NCBI GenBank assembly: GCA_039111635.1
Contig: JBCAQO010000001.1
Coordinates: forward strand, 3,658,001 to 3,722,000
Origin: Heterobasidion occidentale
Taxonomy: Eukaryota; Basidiomycota; Agaricomycetes; Russulales; Bondarzewiaceae
Reading direction: 5' to 3'
DNA: 64,000 nt
Positions 21,718 to 32,787 of this stretch are shown piece by piece. Within the stretch, counting starts at the first letter, position 1, and the number at the start of each line of letters is the position of its first letter. The notes beneath the pieces were generated by a model that saw only the letters and a program-made list of their open reading frames with translations, did no database searches and had not been told where the DNA came from. Made by a program: the position numbers and the translations under genes.

Positions 21718-23250
21718 TTGACTTTCAAAATTCCACCAAGGGACCTCCGACAATCATTTCAACCCACCGCAGAACGCAACGAGATCCAAGAGCTCATCGC
21801 CAGCTTCAGCAACCTCGGACTCGACACCGATCTCAGCCTATTCACGGATGCTGACATTGTGCCTTACCACCTTTCACACCATCATCGTCTCAATTCAGAC
21901 AACTCGCTGACACCCCTATTGCCTTCACCCCCACTCAAAACCTTGTTCTTCCTAACCCCTCCATCGTCCCCAAATGGCTCGTAACTCACACTTATCTCTC
22001 CATCATTCAACCTCGACCACCTCGCCTCCACTCCACCATTGCCGATCTTATCTCACCATCACTCCCAATCTTCCTTGCTTAGTCACACCCCGAGAACCCG
22101 ACCCCAAGTTTTCCCTCACCCACTTTTACCCTACCTTCAATATCACGGCCATTATCCCCAGAACATCTCAACCCCTCATCTCAATCCGCCCAAATCTTCA
22201 CTATGACTACTCCTTCTATGCAGCTCACAGTGATAGGACCGCACCCACCTTTGATCCTTGCCAACCTCGAGAACTCTGGCGATATTTCTCGGACCTCAAA
22301 TTCCACCTTGTTAGATTGGTGGTTGTCGACACCACAGCACGCAAAAAGCACGCCTGCCGATTCCTTGATGTTGACACCTGCGAACTCTGGGAAACTTTAC
22401 CCGAGTACACCAACAACAAGACCTCCTACAAAGAGTTCTGCAAGGTCATCTACTGCCTCTACCCAGAATCGGAAGAAAAGAGGAAGTGGTCAGTAGCGAA
22501 TATGGATAAGCTTGTCGGGGAAAGCAGCAGGATAGAGATTCTATTGCTAAGCGACTTAGGCGAGTACTACTGCCAGTTTCTCGCGATCACCTCTTTCCTC
22601 CTCAGCAAGGACTGCATCCCCACCGCCAAGCAAGGCCGCGCCTTTACCCGCGGCTTCCAACCCGAGCTATGGGGATGCATCTCGCAACGCCTCCAGCTCA
22701 AGTTCCCGGACCACTTTCCCGATAACCCTTACAAGTTGCAAGACATCCACAACACCACGAGATTTATCTTGCACAGCACCTCATCAACGTTTCAACTCGC
22801 CTCCTCTGACAGTTCTTGCACGACTTGCGGAACCAAGACAGAACCCTCGATCAAAACCGAGGACCTGGCTACCATGTCTCAACAAATCACTGAGACATTT
22901 GTCAAAGCCCTCACAAATCAGCCCACGCAAGTATCGACAATGTCACAGCCACTGCGCGCTCGCCAGGATCCCAGAGGCTCAGACCGATGCATGTTCTGTG
23001 GAGGCCCCGACCATTTCGTATGTGAATGCGGTGAAGTTGCTGAATACATTAGAGTTGGGAAGTGCAAGAAGAATACGGAGGGAAGGATATGTTATCAACA
23101 GGCGCATTTGTACCACGAGAAATCCCAGGCAACAACCTCAAGGATCATGTTGACAAATGGCACCGCTGCAACCCCAGTCAGATCGCCACTGGCTCCATGA
23201 TGTTCACCGTCAACTCCCCACCAGCGCCATTGGTCAGCATCGCCTCTTGA
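21718..23250 (+). pseudogene. gag: G2 gag
   Basis: The first part (about 21718-21970) encodes an N-terminal segment with FKIPPRDLRQSF and IQELIASFSNLGLDTDLS. A frame change near 21970 leads to the main Gag frame, 21974-23200, about 400 codons. It contains a Gag-like helical region (LWRYFSDLKFHLV, YKEFCKVIYCLYP, GEYYCQFLAITSFLL, GRAFTRGFQPELW), and a zinc knuckle CMFCGGPDHFVCEC (C-x2-C-x4-H-x4-C) near 22990. A second frame change near 23095 gives the end STGAFVPREIPG before stop 23250. Gag packages the element RNA. Decay is limited to the frame changes. Confidence 0.85.
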
Positions 23251-23295
23251 CACGACTCACCATCGCTCCTCAACACGACCGCTATGTACTAGCTC

Positions 23296-26200
23296 ATGGA
23301 CGTCGAAAGGATTCAAAGCCTCGAACGCGAGCTTTTTGCACTACATACCCAAGGAGGTATCCAGACGCGAGCCCAGGCCCAGGTTGACTGCAACACCCAA
23401 GGAGACAGCCCCGAGGTCAACAATCGCTGCTTGATGTCGCCCGCCCCAGCAGTACCTTAGCAAGCGCCAACCCAACCAGCCACGGCCACAACAAAACCTC
23501 TCCCACTGGCGCTGACAGAACCTCCGGTCCATCCATTTGCCAACGTCCCCGATGCCACCTACATGCCACCTTGCAATCGCAACATAGGAGCGCTACCCAA
23601 CGTGCCGATGGTCAAAAAGGACGGTCCCATCTACCAAACAATGGCACCCATCTACAACGAGAAGATCACCTCCAAGGTCTATAACTGGGCAATGTCGACA
23701 CAGGTGACACTTATGTAGCGCAAACTCCTCTCGCTCGCTCCAGAGGTAAGATCTCAAGTCCACAAAGCAATGTCGGCGAGAAGGACACCTCCCAAGGACC
23801 CAAATCAAGTCAGGACTTTGTACCAGGACGCAGAACTCCCATACATGATCGACGACCTTGACCCCCCAACCTTGATAGTCTCCTCTTTTGCTCACATAAT
23901 CCACCAACCAGAGACACCTCCGCCAGGATCTCTCATAGTGCCCAATTTCTATGAGCAATACCTTAGCTCGCTCTCACCCGGTCAGGTTCCCCAACTGCTC
24001 ATTGTCACTAAAGAGTCCTCTGCTTTAAGGTCAATCATCCCCCTCGTCGATCACCAGCAACTTGTTGAGTGCGTCATTGACCCAGGCTCCCAAGTCATAG
24101 CAATGTTGGATGGAATCTGCAACAAGCTCACTCTCATCTACGATCCTGAAATTGTCCTCAATATGCAATCGGCTAATGGAGAAATCAACAAATATCTTGA
24201 TCTTGCACGTAACGTCCCCTTCTTAATCAGTGATATCACTCTACCTCCAGGTGCATATTATCCAAAACCCCGCCTATGATGTTCTCCTAGGTCGACCCTT
24301 TGATATCCTCACCGAGAGCATTGTCAAGAACTTCACCAATGAAGACCAGACGATCATGATCAGTGATCCGAATACCGGATGAAAAGCAATGATCCCAACA
24401 GTCCGTCGAGGCCCTCCGAGGATTCTCTACCATGACAACTCGGGTTTTTGGGACTTGGGGAATTGATCAGCAATCAAGGAGAGGCTGCCTTGGTTATCGC
24501 TGAGGATCCATATACCCACAATTCCTTTTACATTAAAGCAGTTTCCCCATTCTCAACACACTCACCTCGTCTCTCCAATATTAGTCTCGCCTATCTCTCA
24601 GCCTGCGATCTGCGGCACGAAGCCCTCAAAAACATCCCACCATCGTTTCTTGACAATTCTCTCCGCGCTACGTCTCTCTATTCTATTTCGTCCCTCCATT
24701 CTCTCCCATCTCCAGTTACCCCTCCATCTCCTTGCACTTCTCGCCACTCAACACCCATTTTGCCTCACTCGACGTTATTACCTAATATCTCTAGCCCAGT
24801 TGCAATTTTTGCCGCCAAGCGGTGATACGCTAGAGGTGGCTCTAAGTGCCAAGCACAACACCAAAACAACCTCTAATGTAGGGGGTGCTGGAGCTAGTAT
24901 CTGATACACAAGGAATCGTTAGTTAGGACTTGAGAAAGCGAGGGCGCACTGAAGAGTAATGAGGAGGGTGAGATTAAAGCGCCCAAACAGTTTCAGGACT
25001 ATACCGAACACCGACCGAACGTTCGGTTGGTCAAGTCGGGTCGGGGAGTTGATCGGTGACGAGAGGGTAGTGTCGCAATTGACAACTACGTGCTTCAAGA
25101 GTCACACGGGACTCTGACAATATACGAGTACGAACGCAAACAAGGCTGAACAGCGAGGAGGACGAGTTTGCAAAAGTTGGCAAAGATGATTTCAATGATT
25201 GAGACGAGTGCAAATAAGCTCTGAACTGTGGGGTGCAAAAGCTGGTTTATTCCAGAGTTGTATGTAGGTTTTTATAGTAAACAGAGCCCCTAAGTAAAAT
25301 ATTGAAATGAGAAATGAGAGTAAATGCTGAACAGGCGCCAAGACCTAGCAAACAGAGAAGATAAGAAGGTAGATGAGATGTCCATATGGGTTCCAAAGGT
25401 GATAAGGTAAAAGTCTATCAGCGATGACAAAATCCCGACCGTTCGGTATCCGTTGTCCAAGCATAAGTAGCAGGAACAGGCGTTGGAGAACCAATAAAAT
25501 AAAGAGGAAGTAATCGTACAATCCGGGTGGCCAAGCAATGGTGCAAGATTGTGTTCGACCGACCATGCGGAAGTCGGGAAGATAAGTGATAAGGACCGAC
25601 CGACTTACAGAGCACATCAGCTGAAACGGACCACTGGCTCCGATCTTGTAAACACCTATTGTCACACTCCTGTGTGGTCATGGTAAGTACGTGAAGCATG
25701 TGCAAACTGACCCAAGTGCTGCCGAACGTCCTTCGGGAGCTTGCTGTCGTTCGGGTAGGGATCGACTATGTTCAGTGCAAGTCGGCGTCTTCGGTACTCG
25801 TCTAGCGCTGTTTGGTGTCTCACCAAAGCATCCCGAATACCTCCCTTGGACCCTAGCGTGGGTGCATGCTCATCAGCGGAAATACAAGCCTGTCGCTTAA
25901 AAAGTCCGCTCGGTCCTAGCCGACCTTCCCGACAAATTTTGCATCATCTGCAACATTTGAGGAGATCCCCTCACCAACCTACCAACACTCACACCCAATC
26001 CTCCTCCATTCATGCCGACTGGGCGATACACCTCCGAGTGACGTGACCTCATCAATCAAGTCCACTCCTCCAACTTTCTCTGGCCGGCAGAGCGAGCGCT
26101 TATGCACCACTTTATGTGCCTCCAACATCTCGGGTTTGCCTGGGACAACTTGGAACGTGGATGTTTCTGCGAGGATTTCTTTCCCCTAGTTAGCATGCCA

Positions 26201-29200
26201 GTAATTGAGCACAAGCCATGGGTCCAGTGCAACATGCCGATCCCACCAGGAATCTACGACGAGGTCTGCCAATTAATCAAAACCAAGATTGCGGCCGGCG
26301 TCTACAAGCCCTCGAACTCCTCGTACCAATCACGCTGGTTCACAGTCATTAAGAAGACCAACAGCATCGTGACCGGCACCAAACTCCGCATAGTCCACAG
26401 TCTTGAGCCCCTCAATGCTGTCACTATACAGCACTCAGGTGTGCCTCCGTATACCGATCAAATCGCTGAGCAGTTTGCAGGTCGTGCCTGTGGAGGCATT
26501 CTTGACCTCTATGTTGGGTACGATGAGCAAGGCCTCAACAAGAAATTGCGCAATTATATGACATTCCAGACCCCGTTTGGTGCCCATCGCCTCGTCACTC
26601 TTCCGATGGGATGGACAAACTCAGTACCAATTTTCCACAACGATGTCACCCATATCCTATAGCCTGAAATTCCCGACACGACAATACTCTTCATCAACAA
26701 CGTCCCCATTCGAGGTCCGGCCATGCGATATGAGACACCCGATGGTGGCTACGAGGCGCACCCCGACAATCCCAGCGTCCGGCGATTTGTTTGGGAATAC
26801 TTCCAAGGCCTCAATTGAGTCGTCCAGTAGATGGAGTACTGCGGAGGAACCTTCTCCGGTCATAAGGTGACGCTTTGCACGCCCAAGATCATTGTTATCG
26901 GACACCGCTGCACATATGAGGGCCGCCTTCCTGAGGAGTCTTGCGTTGAGAAGATAGTCAACTGGGGACCGTGCCGAGATCTGTCAAAAGTACAAGCTTT
27001 CCTCGGAACGATTAGAGTCGTTCACATCTTCATTCGTAACTTTGCCCATCAAGCTCATCCCTTGACAATGCTCACTCAAAAAGACTTTCTCTTCATCTTT
27101 GGACCCGAGCAGATAACGGCACAAGAGGATCTCAAATCCGCACTCCTCTTGTCACCTGCCCTCCGACCAATCAACTATTCCTCGCCGGCCAACGTCGTCC
27201 TCATGGTCGACACCTCATACCTCGCGGTCGGTTTTCACCTCTGCCAATGCGACCTCAACAATCCTTGCATACGGTATTACGCCCGGTTTGGCTTGATCAC
27301 CCTCAATGACCGCAAATTGAGATTCTCGCAGCCAAAGCTCAAGCTCTATGGCCTGTTTCGGGCTCTCCAAGTACTCAAGATGTACCTTATTGGGATCTGT
27401 AACTTGGTTATTGAAGTAGACACGAGATATATCAAAGGGATGCTAACAAATCCCGATCTTGAGCCCAGCGTGAGCATCAATCACTGGATTATTGTCATCC
27501 TCACCTTCCATTTTACCCTCATCCACATCCCCGGCACCTCGCACAGCCCCGATGGACTCTCTTGACGGCCCCCACAACCCGCCAATCACCCCAAGCCCAA
27601 CAACAACTTTGACAACTGGATCAATAACCTCTATGGCTTTCTGCATCAGATAAACGACCCTCGACCTACACCAGCCGCTTGCCAGCACCTCACCATCCTT
27701 GCAACCACCATCGCCAATGGCGACAATGACATTGATCCCCCTCTCGCCTATTCCGACATTCCTCGCACTAACGTGGCAATATCAGCAGACAACCGGATTG
27801 TGGCAGTACGGAAATGGCACTCCGACCTCACACGCCCAAGTGGTCTATCCGACGCTGAGTATACAACATTCCTCCGATACCGCACTGAATTCTTCCTTGC
27901 CTTGGACAAGCTTTGGAAGAAAGACGCTCAAGGTGACACAAGCTTGTCGTGCCACCCGATCACCACATAACCATCCTCACCACGGCACACAACGACATTG
28001 CACACAAAGGCTTTTTCGCCACTCGCGTTCTCATTGCGGAGAGATTTTGGTGGCCACTTATGAGGCAAGACATTGCTTGGTTCATCCGCTCATGTCACCT
28101 CTGCCAGATTCGACAAACTCGCAATGTCCTCATCCCTCTGGTCGTTGCCGCACCAGCACCTCTCTTTGCCAAAATGTATATGGACACGATGCACATGCCA
28201 CCGGCCGGAGGCTTCTAATACCTTGTCCAAGGTCGATGCTCAATATCACATTACCCCAAGTTTCACATGCTCCACAGTGAGACCAGCGCCACGCTCGCTG
28301 ACTGGATCTTTGAGGACATTCTTTGTTGCTGGGGCACCCTTGTCGAGATTGTCTCCAACAACGAGACAGCATTTGTCAAAGCCCTCACTCATCTCGCCAA
28401 GAAGTACCACATCTCGCACATTTGAATATCAGGTTATAATTCTCGTGCCAACGGCATTGTCGAGAGGCCGCATTTTGACATCCAACAAGCTCTCTTCAAG
28501 GCGGTTGATGGAGATCAGTTGAAGTGGAATAGAGCAGCACCGTTTGTTTTCTGGGCTGATTGCATCACTGTCCGGCGTCACATGGGTTGCTCACCATACT
28601 TTGCAGCGACAGGAACACATCCCCTCCTGCCCCTCGATATAGCAGAAGCGACATATCTCCTCCCACCACTGTCCGCGACATTATCGACCACCAACCTCAT
28701 CGCCCGCCGAGCCATCACCCTCTAAAAGTGTTGCTCCGACCTCGCTTGTCTCCGCACCACCGTCATTGCAGCATGAGTTAAAGCTGCCATCCGATTTGAA
28801 ACCAACCATCAGGCGACAATTTGAGCATTCAAATTCGATCTTGGGGACCTCATCCTCATCCACAACACTCCCATCAAGAAAGCCCTCAACCGCAAAATGC
28901 AACCTCGCTACTTGGGGCCTCTACTGGTTATATCTCAGAATTGTGGTGGTGCTTACATTCTTGCAGAATTAGACGGCTCGGTCCTCAACCACCCGATCGT
29001 GGCCTTCCGCATCATCCCCTACTTTGCTCAAAAGAAGCTCGACATCCCTGATCTTGACGCACTCCTCGACATCTCTACCCAACGCCTCAACAAGATGAAG
29101 GCCACCGAGGACGAGGATCCCAATGAGGAGGGCCTCCGAGGTGATGAGATGGACGACTCGGACAATGAAGCTTCGCAACAGGATGCTGGTGGAGTATCCG

Positions 29201-29238
29201 ATGCCGATGAACCCACCCACCCTCTCTTCTCGTACTAG
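23296..29238 (+). pseudogene. pol: G2 pol: protease, RT, RNase H, integrase
   Basis: Likely start is ATG 23296 (MDVERIQSLERELFAL). Domains: protease with VECVIDPGSQVIAM near 24068; RT from about 26100 with VYKPSNSSYQSRWFTV and FGAHRLVTLPMGWTNS, where the expected FIDD reads FINN at 26690-26701; RNase H near 27190-27550 with MVDTSYLAVGF and PKLKLYGL, where a Glu is expected at codon 27341; integrase with the HHCC finger (TAHNDIAHKG, then SCHLCQ), core Asp in MDTMHMP, second core Asp replaced by Asn at 28357, and Glu in NGIVERPHF; no chromodomain; acidic tail to TAG 29236. In-frame TAGs at 23458, 23716 and 26660 fit CAG changed by C-to-T. A solo LTR lies at 24823-25875. All active sites are damaged. 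Confidence 0.9.
24823..25875 (-). repeat. Solo LTR, family B, inside G2 pol
   Basis: Plus-strand text starts TGATACGCTAGAGGTGGC and ends GGGTGCATGCTCATCA. It is flanked on both sides by GCGG (24819-24822 and 25876-25879), a perfect 4-bp duplication. This is the innermost and so the youngest insertion in the G3-H1-G2 nest. Confidence 0.92.
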
Positions 29239-29241
29239 GCG

Positions 29242-29280
29242 ATGTGACTGAGGACAGTCCAGATTTCAGTAGGGAGGAGA
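29242..29280 (+). repeat. Polypurine-tract block, inner copy (direct repeat)
   Basis: GACTGAGGACAGTC followed by TTCAGTAGGGAGGAGA just after the pol stop. The same block occurs at 31837-31875 immediately before the 3' LTR. The two copies flank the spacer and antisense gene. The same double arrangement exists in G3 (18662-18700 and 15167-15205). Confidence 0.8.
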
Positions 29281-29784
29281 AGGACCAGCTATGATACCCT
29301 ATTTTTGCATTCTGATTTTTATCGCAGCAGGCTTACAATTATTTTACACTTCAGACTCGGACTAGCAAATATCACACAGTTACTTTGACATTTCTCGCAT
29401 CTGACACTTCCTCTTTGTTTTCAAGTTGCATTGACGAGCTTTATCGGATTTGCGCAAAACCGAAGGGTTTTACGCCTGTGATGATCTACTAAGGCTTTTC
29501 CTAATTTCTATATTTTCTCAATCCCAGTCACAACATTTATTGCTTGTCATCGAGACCTCTTCAACAGATGCCTGTTATACGCGGCTTCAACACTGCATGC
29601 GATACATTTTAACTTAAGTCCCGACATTTCTCGCTCACCATACGACTTTTAGACCAGAGGCTGTTCTCGCATTCTCATTTCAATTCTATCAAACAAACAA
29701 AAACAACTGTTTCAAAACAAAAAGACAAGTACTATACATTTTGATCGACATTTCTATATTAAATTTTGCAGAAAAACCTCTCCA
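29281..29784 (+). other. G2 spacer between pol and antisense gene
   Basis: No gene. A/T-rich, with runs such as CAAACAAACAAAAACAAC. It matches 18154-18660 of G3 in reverse. It starts TATGATACCCTATTTTTGC right behind the inner polypurine block, which could be an old LTR start. Confidence 0.5.
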
Positions 29785-31369
29785 TCACTCGACATCAGCC
29801 AGCCCGTCACCGCCCTCGTCATCCTCGTCCTCCGGCATCGACTCGTGAACATGAGCAAGATCAGCTAAGCACGATCCCAGGGCCTGGTGCTCCGACAAGA
29901 AGAGGTGCAGCTTGCTCTTGATGCTCGCCATACAATGGACCAGCGCGGCGATATTGCGAGCCACGTCAAGATGAGAAGATGCAGTTGACGACAACGACTG
30001 GAGGAAGTGGGACACAGGGAGGCAGAGGTCAGAAGAAAGGAAGGGAAGGAGCGGTGAGCGAGTTCGGGCAGTGCAAGGAGAGGACGGACTAAGAGTGGCT
30101 GAGGATGCAAGAGGAGGAGCAGAGGAAGAGGCGATGATAGGAGGAGGGGAGAGAACGTGCACAGCGCGAGGAGGAGAGCGAGGAGTGAGGAGCTTGGTCC
30201 ATCGCCGCGGACCGTCACAGGACTTGCAATCACGATGGCACTTGAGGCAGTGTGTGGCATCGCCAGGGACTCGAATGCAGACAAAAGGCATCACGAAATG
30301 GGCGCAGTAGGAGCAGGGAGGTTTGGCCTAGGAAAAGATTAGCGAGAAAGGCAAGGAGAAGAAGGAGAAATGCACCTGCTGGGCCCCTTCGGGCAAATCA
30401 CTGGGCACAATCGGACGACCCCCAGTCTTGTGCTGACGCTTGGCAGCACGCTCCTCCCCTCCTTGTTAGCCTCCGCCTGCAGCTGGGTGGACAACTTCAC
30501 CGACATCCATACTGGCGGCGCCCGCCTCTTCCCCTTCCAATCGACCAGAGCGGCATCCTCAACATTGGGAGGAAACAACCCAGCACCTGAAGGCACCGGG
30601 CTGTCTCCTCACACCAACAGCACCGTGGTCGACGCCCACAAGGCATTAACTGTGTCGCCTGTCAGTAAGACAGGCTCCGCCATCTCGACGTCCTCAGCCC
30701 GCCCTGCACTTGGCCCCGCTTCCGCCTCCAACGGCGTGGTCAAGCGACGCTTGCTCTCCGCTTGCGAGATCTCCCCACACACATACAGCGCAAGGATAGT
30801 AGCATTGCAGCGCTTGAGCCGCGCCGCGTCTGCCCTGAGTCGAGCGCGCTCTACCTTTGCGACTCGCTCCGCCTCAACACGCACCGCCTCTTCTTCCGCC
30901 TTGCGCCTAGCGCAATCCACAGCTTCCACACACTCCACCTCGGCCGCGCGCTGCTGCTCGACACACCTTGCTTCTTCTTCAGCCGTGCGCCAAGCATCCT
31001 CCAACTGCTGAGCTTCTTCAGTGGCCGCCTGAAAGTCTTCATTGTGACGTGTCGCCCAAGTTTGCAGGACTCAGGATCCCCATTCCAGCCAGTCGTCGGT
31101 CGCATACGTCTTGAGGACGTCTTTGGCACGCTCCAGCAGAGGCGCAAGTGTGGGAGGGGGGACGTAACCATCGGTGGTCTCGAGACAAGTCTAGAAGAAG
31201 GTTAGAGAGAGAGAGAGAAGGAGGAGAAGAGAAGGGAATGCACCAGGATCCTTGCAAAGGCTTGACCCCAAGTCAAGAAAGCAGCCATCGTGGCCAGATG
31301 CTCAGGGGCAGAGGCGACCAGTTCGGCGAGGGAGTCCAAGAGGAGCTGGATTAAGATAGACGAGGGCAT
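29785..31369 (-). pseudogene. Antisense gene of G2: coiled-coil and Cys-cluster protein
   Basis: Transcribed against G2. ATG at 31369 opens MPSSILIQLLLDSLAEL. Intron 1 is 31191-31243 (GTGCAT to TTCTAG). Exon 2 encodes TTDGYVPPPTLAPLLERAKD, a long Ala/Glu/Arg coiled coil (about 31040-30760) with repeats like AEEEARCVEQQRAAEVE, then ATILALYVCGEISQAES and VDWKGKRRAPP. Intron 2 is 30328-30375 (GTGCAT to TTCCTAG). Exon 3 gives a Cys/His cluster, KPPCSYCAHF and HCLKCHRDCKSCDG, a Ser/Pro-rich chain, a helical end and a stop at 29785. One TGA lies in exon 2, where CGA would restore Arg, and frame changes follow. This is the best preserved of three copies. The protein family is unknown to me; zinc binding and self-association are inferred from the motifs. 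Confidence 0.7.
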
Positions 31370-31836
31370 TGTTGTGGGAGCAAACGGGAAGTGATCGAAG
31401 GGGAGCCAGATTTGGAGAAGGGAGGCATGCTAGGGAGACGGAAGCAGATCATAAGTTGGACCTGGGTGACGGGTACCCCTGACCAAACAGGGGCAAGCTG
31501 CAGCCATATCAGTGCAGTGGCCCTCGCTCCGGGCCAAAGAATCAGCCACCGCATCTTGCCGACTCCACTGCCCCATCCTGGCCTGCGCCTCCGCCACCTG
31601 CTATTGATGCCACCAGATCACGTGACCATCCACCAGCCACCATGCCTTGCTGGCTCTTCCACGCCACTCTTTCCCATCATCACTTGCCACATCAGCCACC
31701 AAGTCACGTTGTCACTTCCATACCCACCACGCGATCTAGCTGCTCAATAGCTTGACCCACGTCTGTCTTACGCCACTGGGATCAGTTGACTGTGACGCGT
31801 CTCCCTTTAGTCAAGCAATCACGCAGTACAGCATGA
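31370..31836. other. Upstream region of the G2 antisense gene
   Basis: About 470 bp without a supported ORF between the antisense start codon and the outer polypurine block. It should hold the promoter of the antisense gene; I see no clear TATA box. Confidence 0.4.
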
Positions 31837-31875
31837 GACTGGCTGAGGACAGTCAGGAGTTCAGTAGGGAGGAGA
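31837..31875 (+). repeat. Polypurine-tract block, outer copy
   Basis: GGCTGAGGACAGTC, then TTCAGTAGGGAGGAGA, ending directly at the LTR start TGATGAGC at 31876. This is the working polypurine tract position. It is a near repeat of 29242-29280. Confidence 0.8.
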
Positions 31876-32787
31876 TGATGAGCGCGCCACCTCTCTAAGC
31901 GCCGAGGCCCCTGTTTTCAAGTTCTACGAGTGCTAGCATGCTGACCTCATTGAATACCCCAGTCACTGCTGGACGCTACCGCAGCCTAGTGCGAGTCCCT
32001 CCAATGTCCATCACGAGTGCAATATCACGGTCGTGGGCTGTTGCGGTCTTTCTCAAGCACCTTGGTCATCACCTCGCAGCATCTCGTCCCTCTCCATATG
32101 ATCACACGACAACCTAGAGCCTATCACACTAACTCCTATCACACTAACTGTGACGCCACCAAGCTCTCAACATATGCCTTGACAAGGTTGACCATGAGGG
32201 CATCACCGCGGGCAGCTCCGTGGCACGGTATGGCAGCAAGCTTTATCAAGGGCACCTATTGGATAGTACAGAACCTCGCGGTCTTCAAGTATCTCTGCAC
32301 ATGGTTTTCTTTTATCTTTCTATAATACGGTCTTGGCATGATATCAACCCATTCTACCTTACGAGCTCATGGTTACTCAACCTTTCTCAATTTACTATAA
32401 AAACCTACTTACAATGCTGCAATACATCAGTTTTGAACACCCCTCTGTTTAGAGCACAACTTCGCAAGATCTTGCTCGTATTGTGTCCACATCAACCTCA
32501 CTTCCAACCCACTTGATTCAACTCTTGTTGTCTCTATCGTCAGGGCCTTCGTTGCTGCCCTTGAAGTCCTTGGTTCGCTCACTAGCAATATCGCTACCGT
32601 CATGTGCGAGAATAATCTCGCATCACCTCGCTCGATATCAAGCGACACCGCGTGTGTATCTTGCGCCCCACCTCGTAACTCACTAAGGTCCTTCAATATT
32701 CCAGTAAAGTCAACTCTTCACCCACCCCATGTTTAGTGGTGTGTTTTGTTGTGTGTTTTCACACGCAGAGCCATCGCAAGCACATCA
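31876..32787 (+). repeat. 3' LTR of G2 (family A)
   Basis: TGATGAGCGCGCC to CGCAAGCACATCA, 912 bp. It is longer than the 5' LTR mainly through an 18-bp tandem duplication of CCTATCACACTAACT-like sequence near 32115-32150. TATAAAAA is at about 32396. Confidence 0.9.

Larger units (their letters stand above)
20802..32787 (+). mobile_element. G2: 12-kb Ty3/gypsy element with an antisense gene
   Basis: G2 has family A LTRs at 20802-21695 and 31876-32787, a TGG-type primer site, gag, pol without chromodomain, a first polypurine-like block, a spacer, a gene on the opposite strand, and a second polypurine tract directly before the 3' LTR. Flanking bases are GCAC and GCGC, a 4-bp duplication with one CpG-type transition. 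Outside it on both sides lies the helicase of H1, whose frame it interrupts. Catalytic residues of RT, RNase H and integrase are mutated and pol has stops, so it is dead. A family B solo LTR sits in pol. Confidence 0.9.

Noticed and set aside
16993..31205. ORFs on the strand opposite to the antisense genes, for example 30370-31011 on the plus strand and 17054-17458 on the minus strand
   Set aside because: They are shadows of the Ala/Glu/Arg-rich coiled-coil coding strand and lack the conserved introns and Cys cluster.
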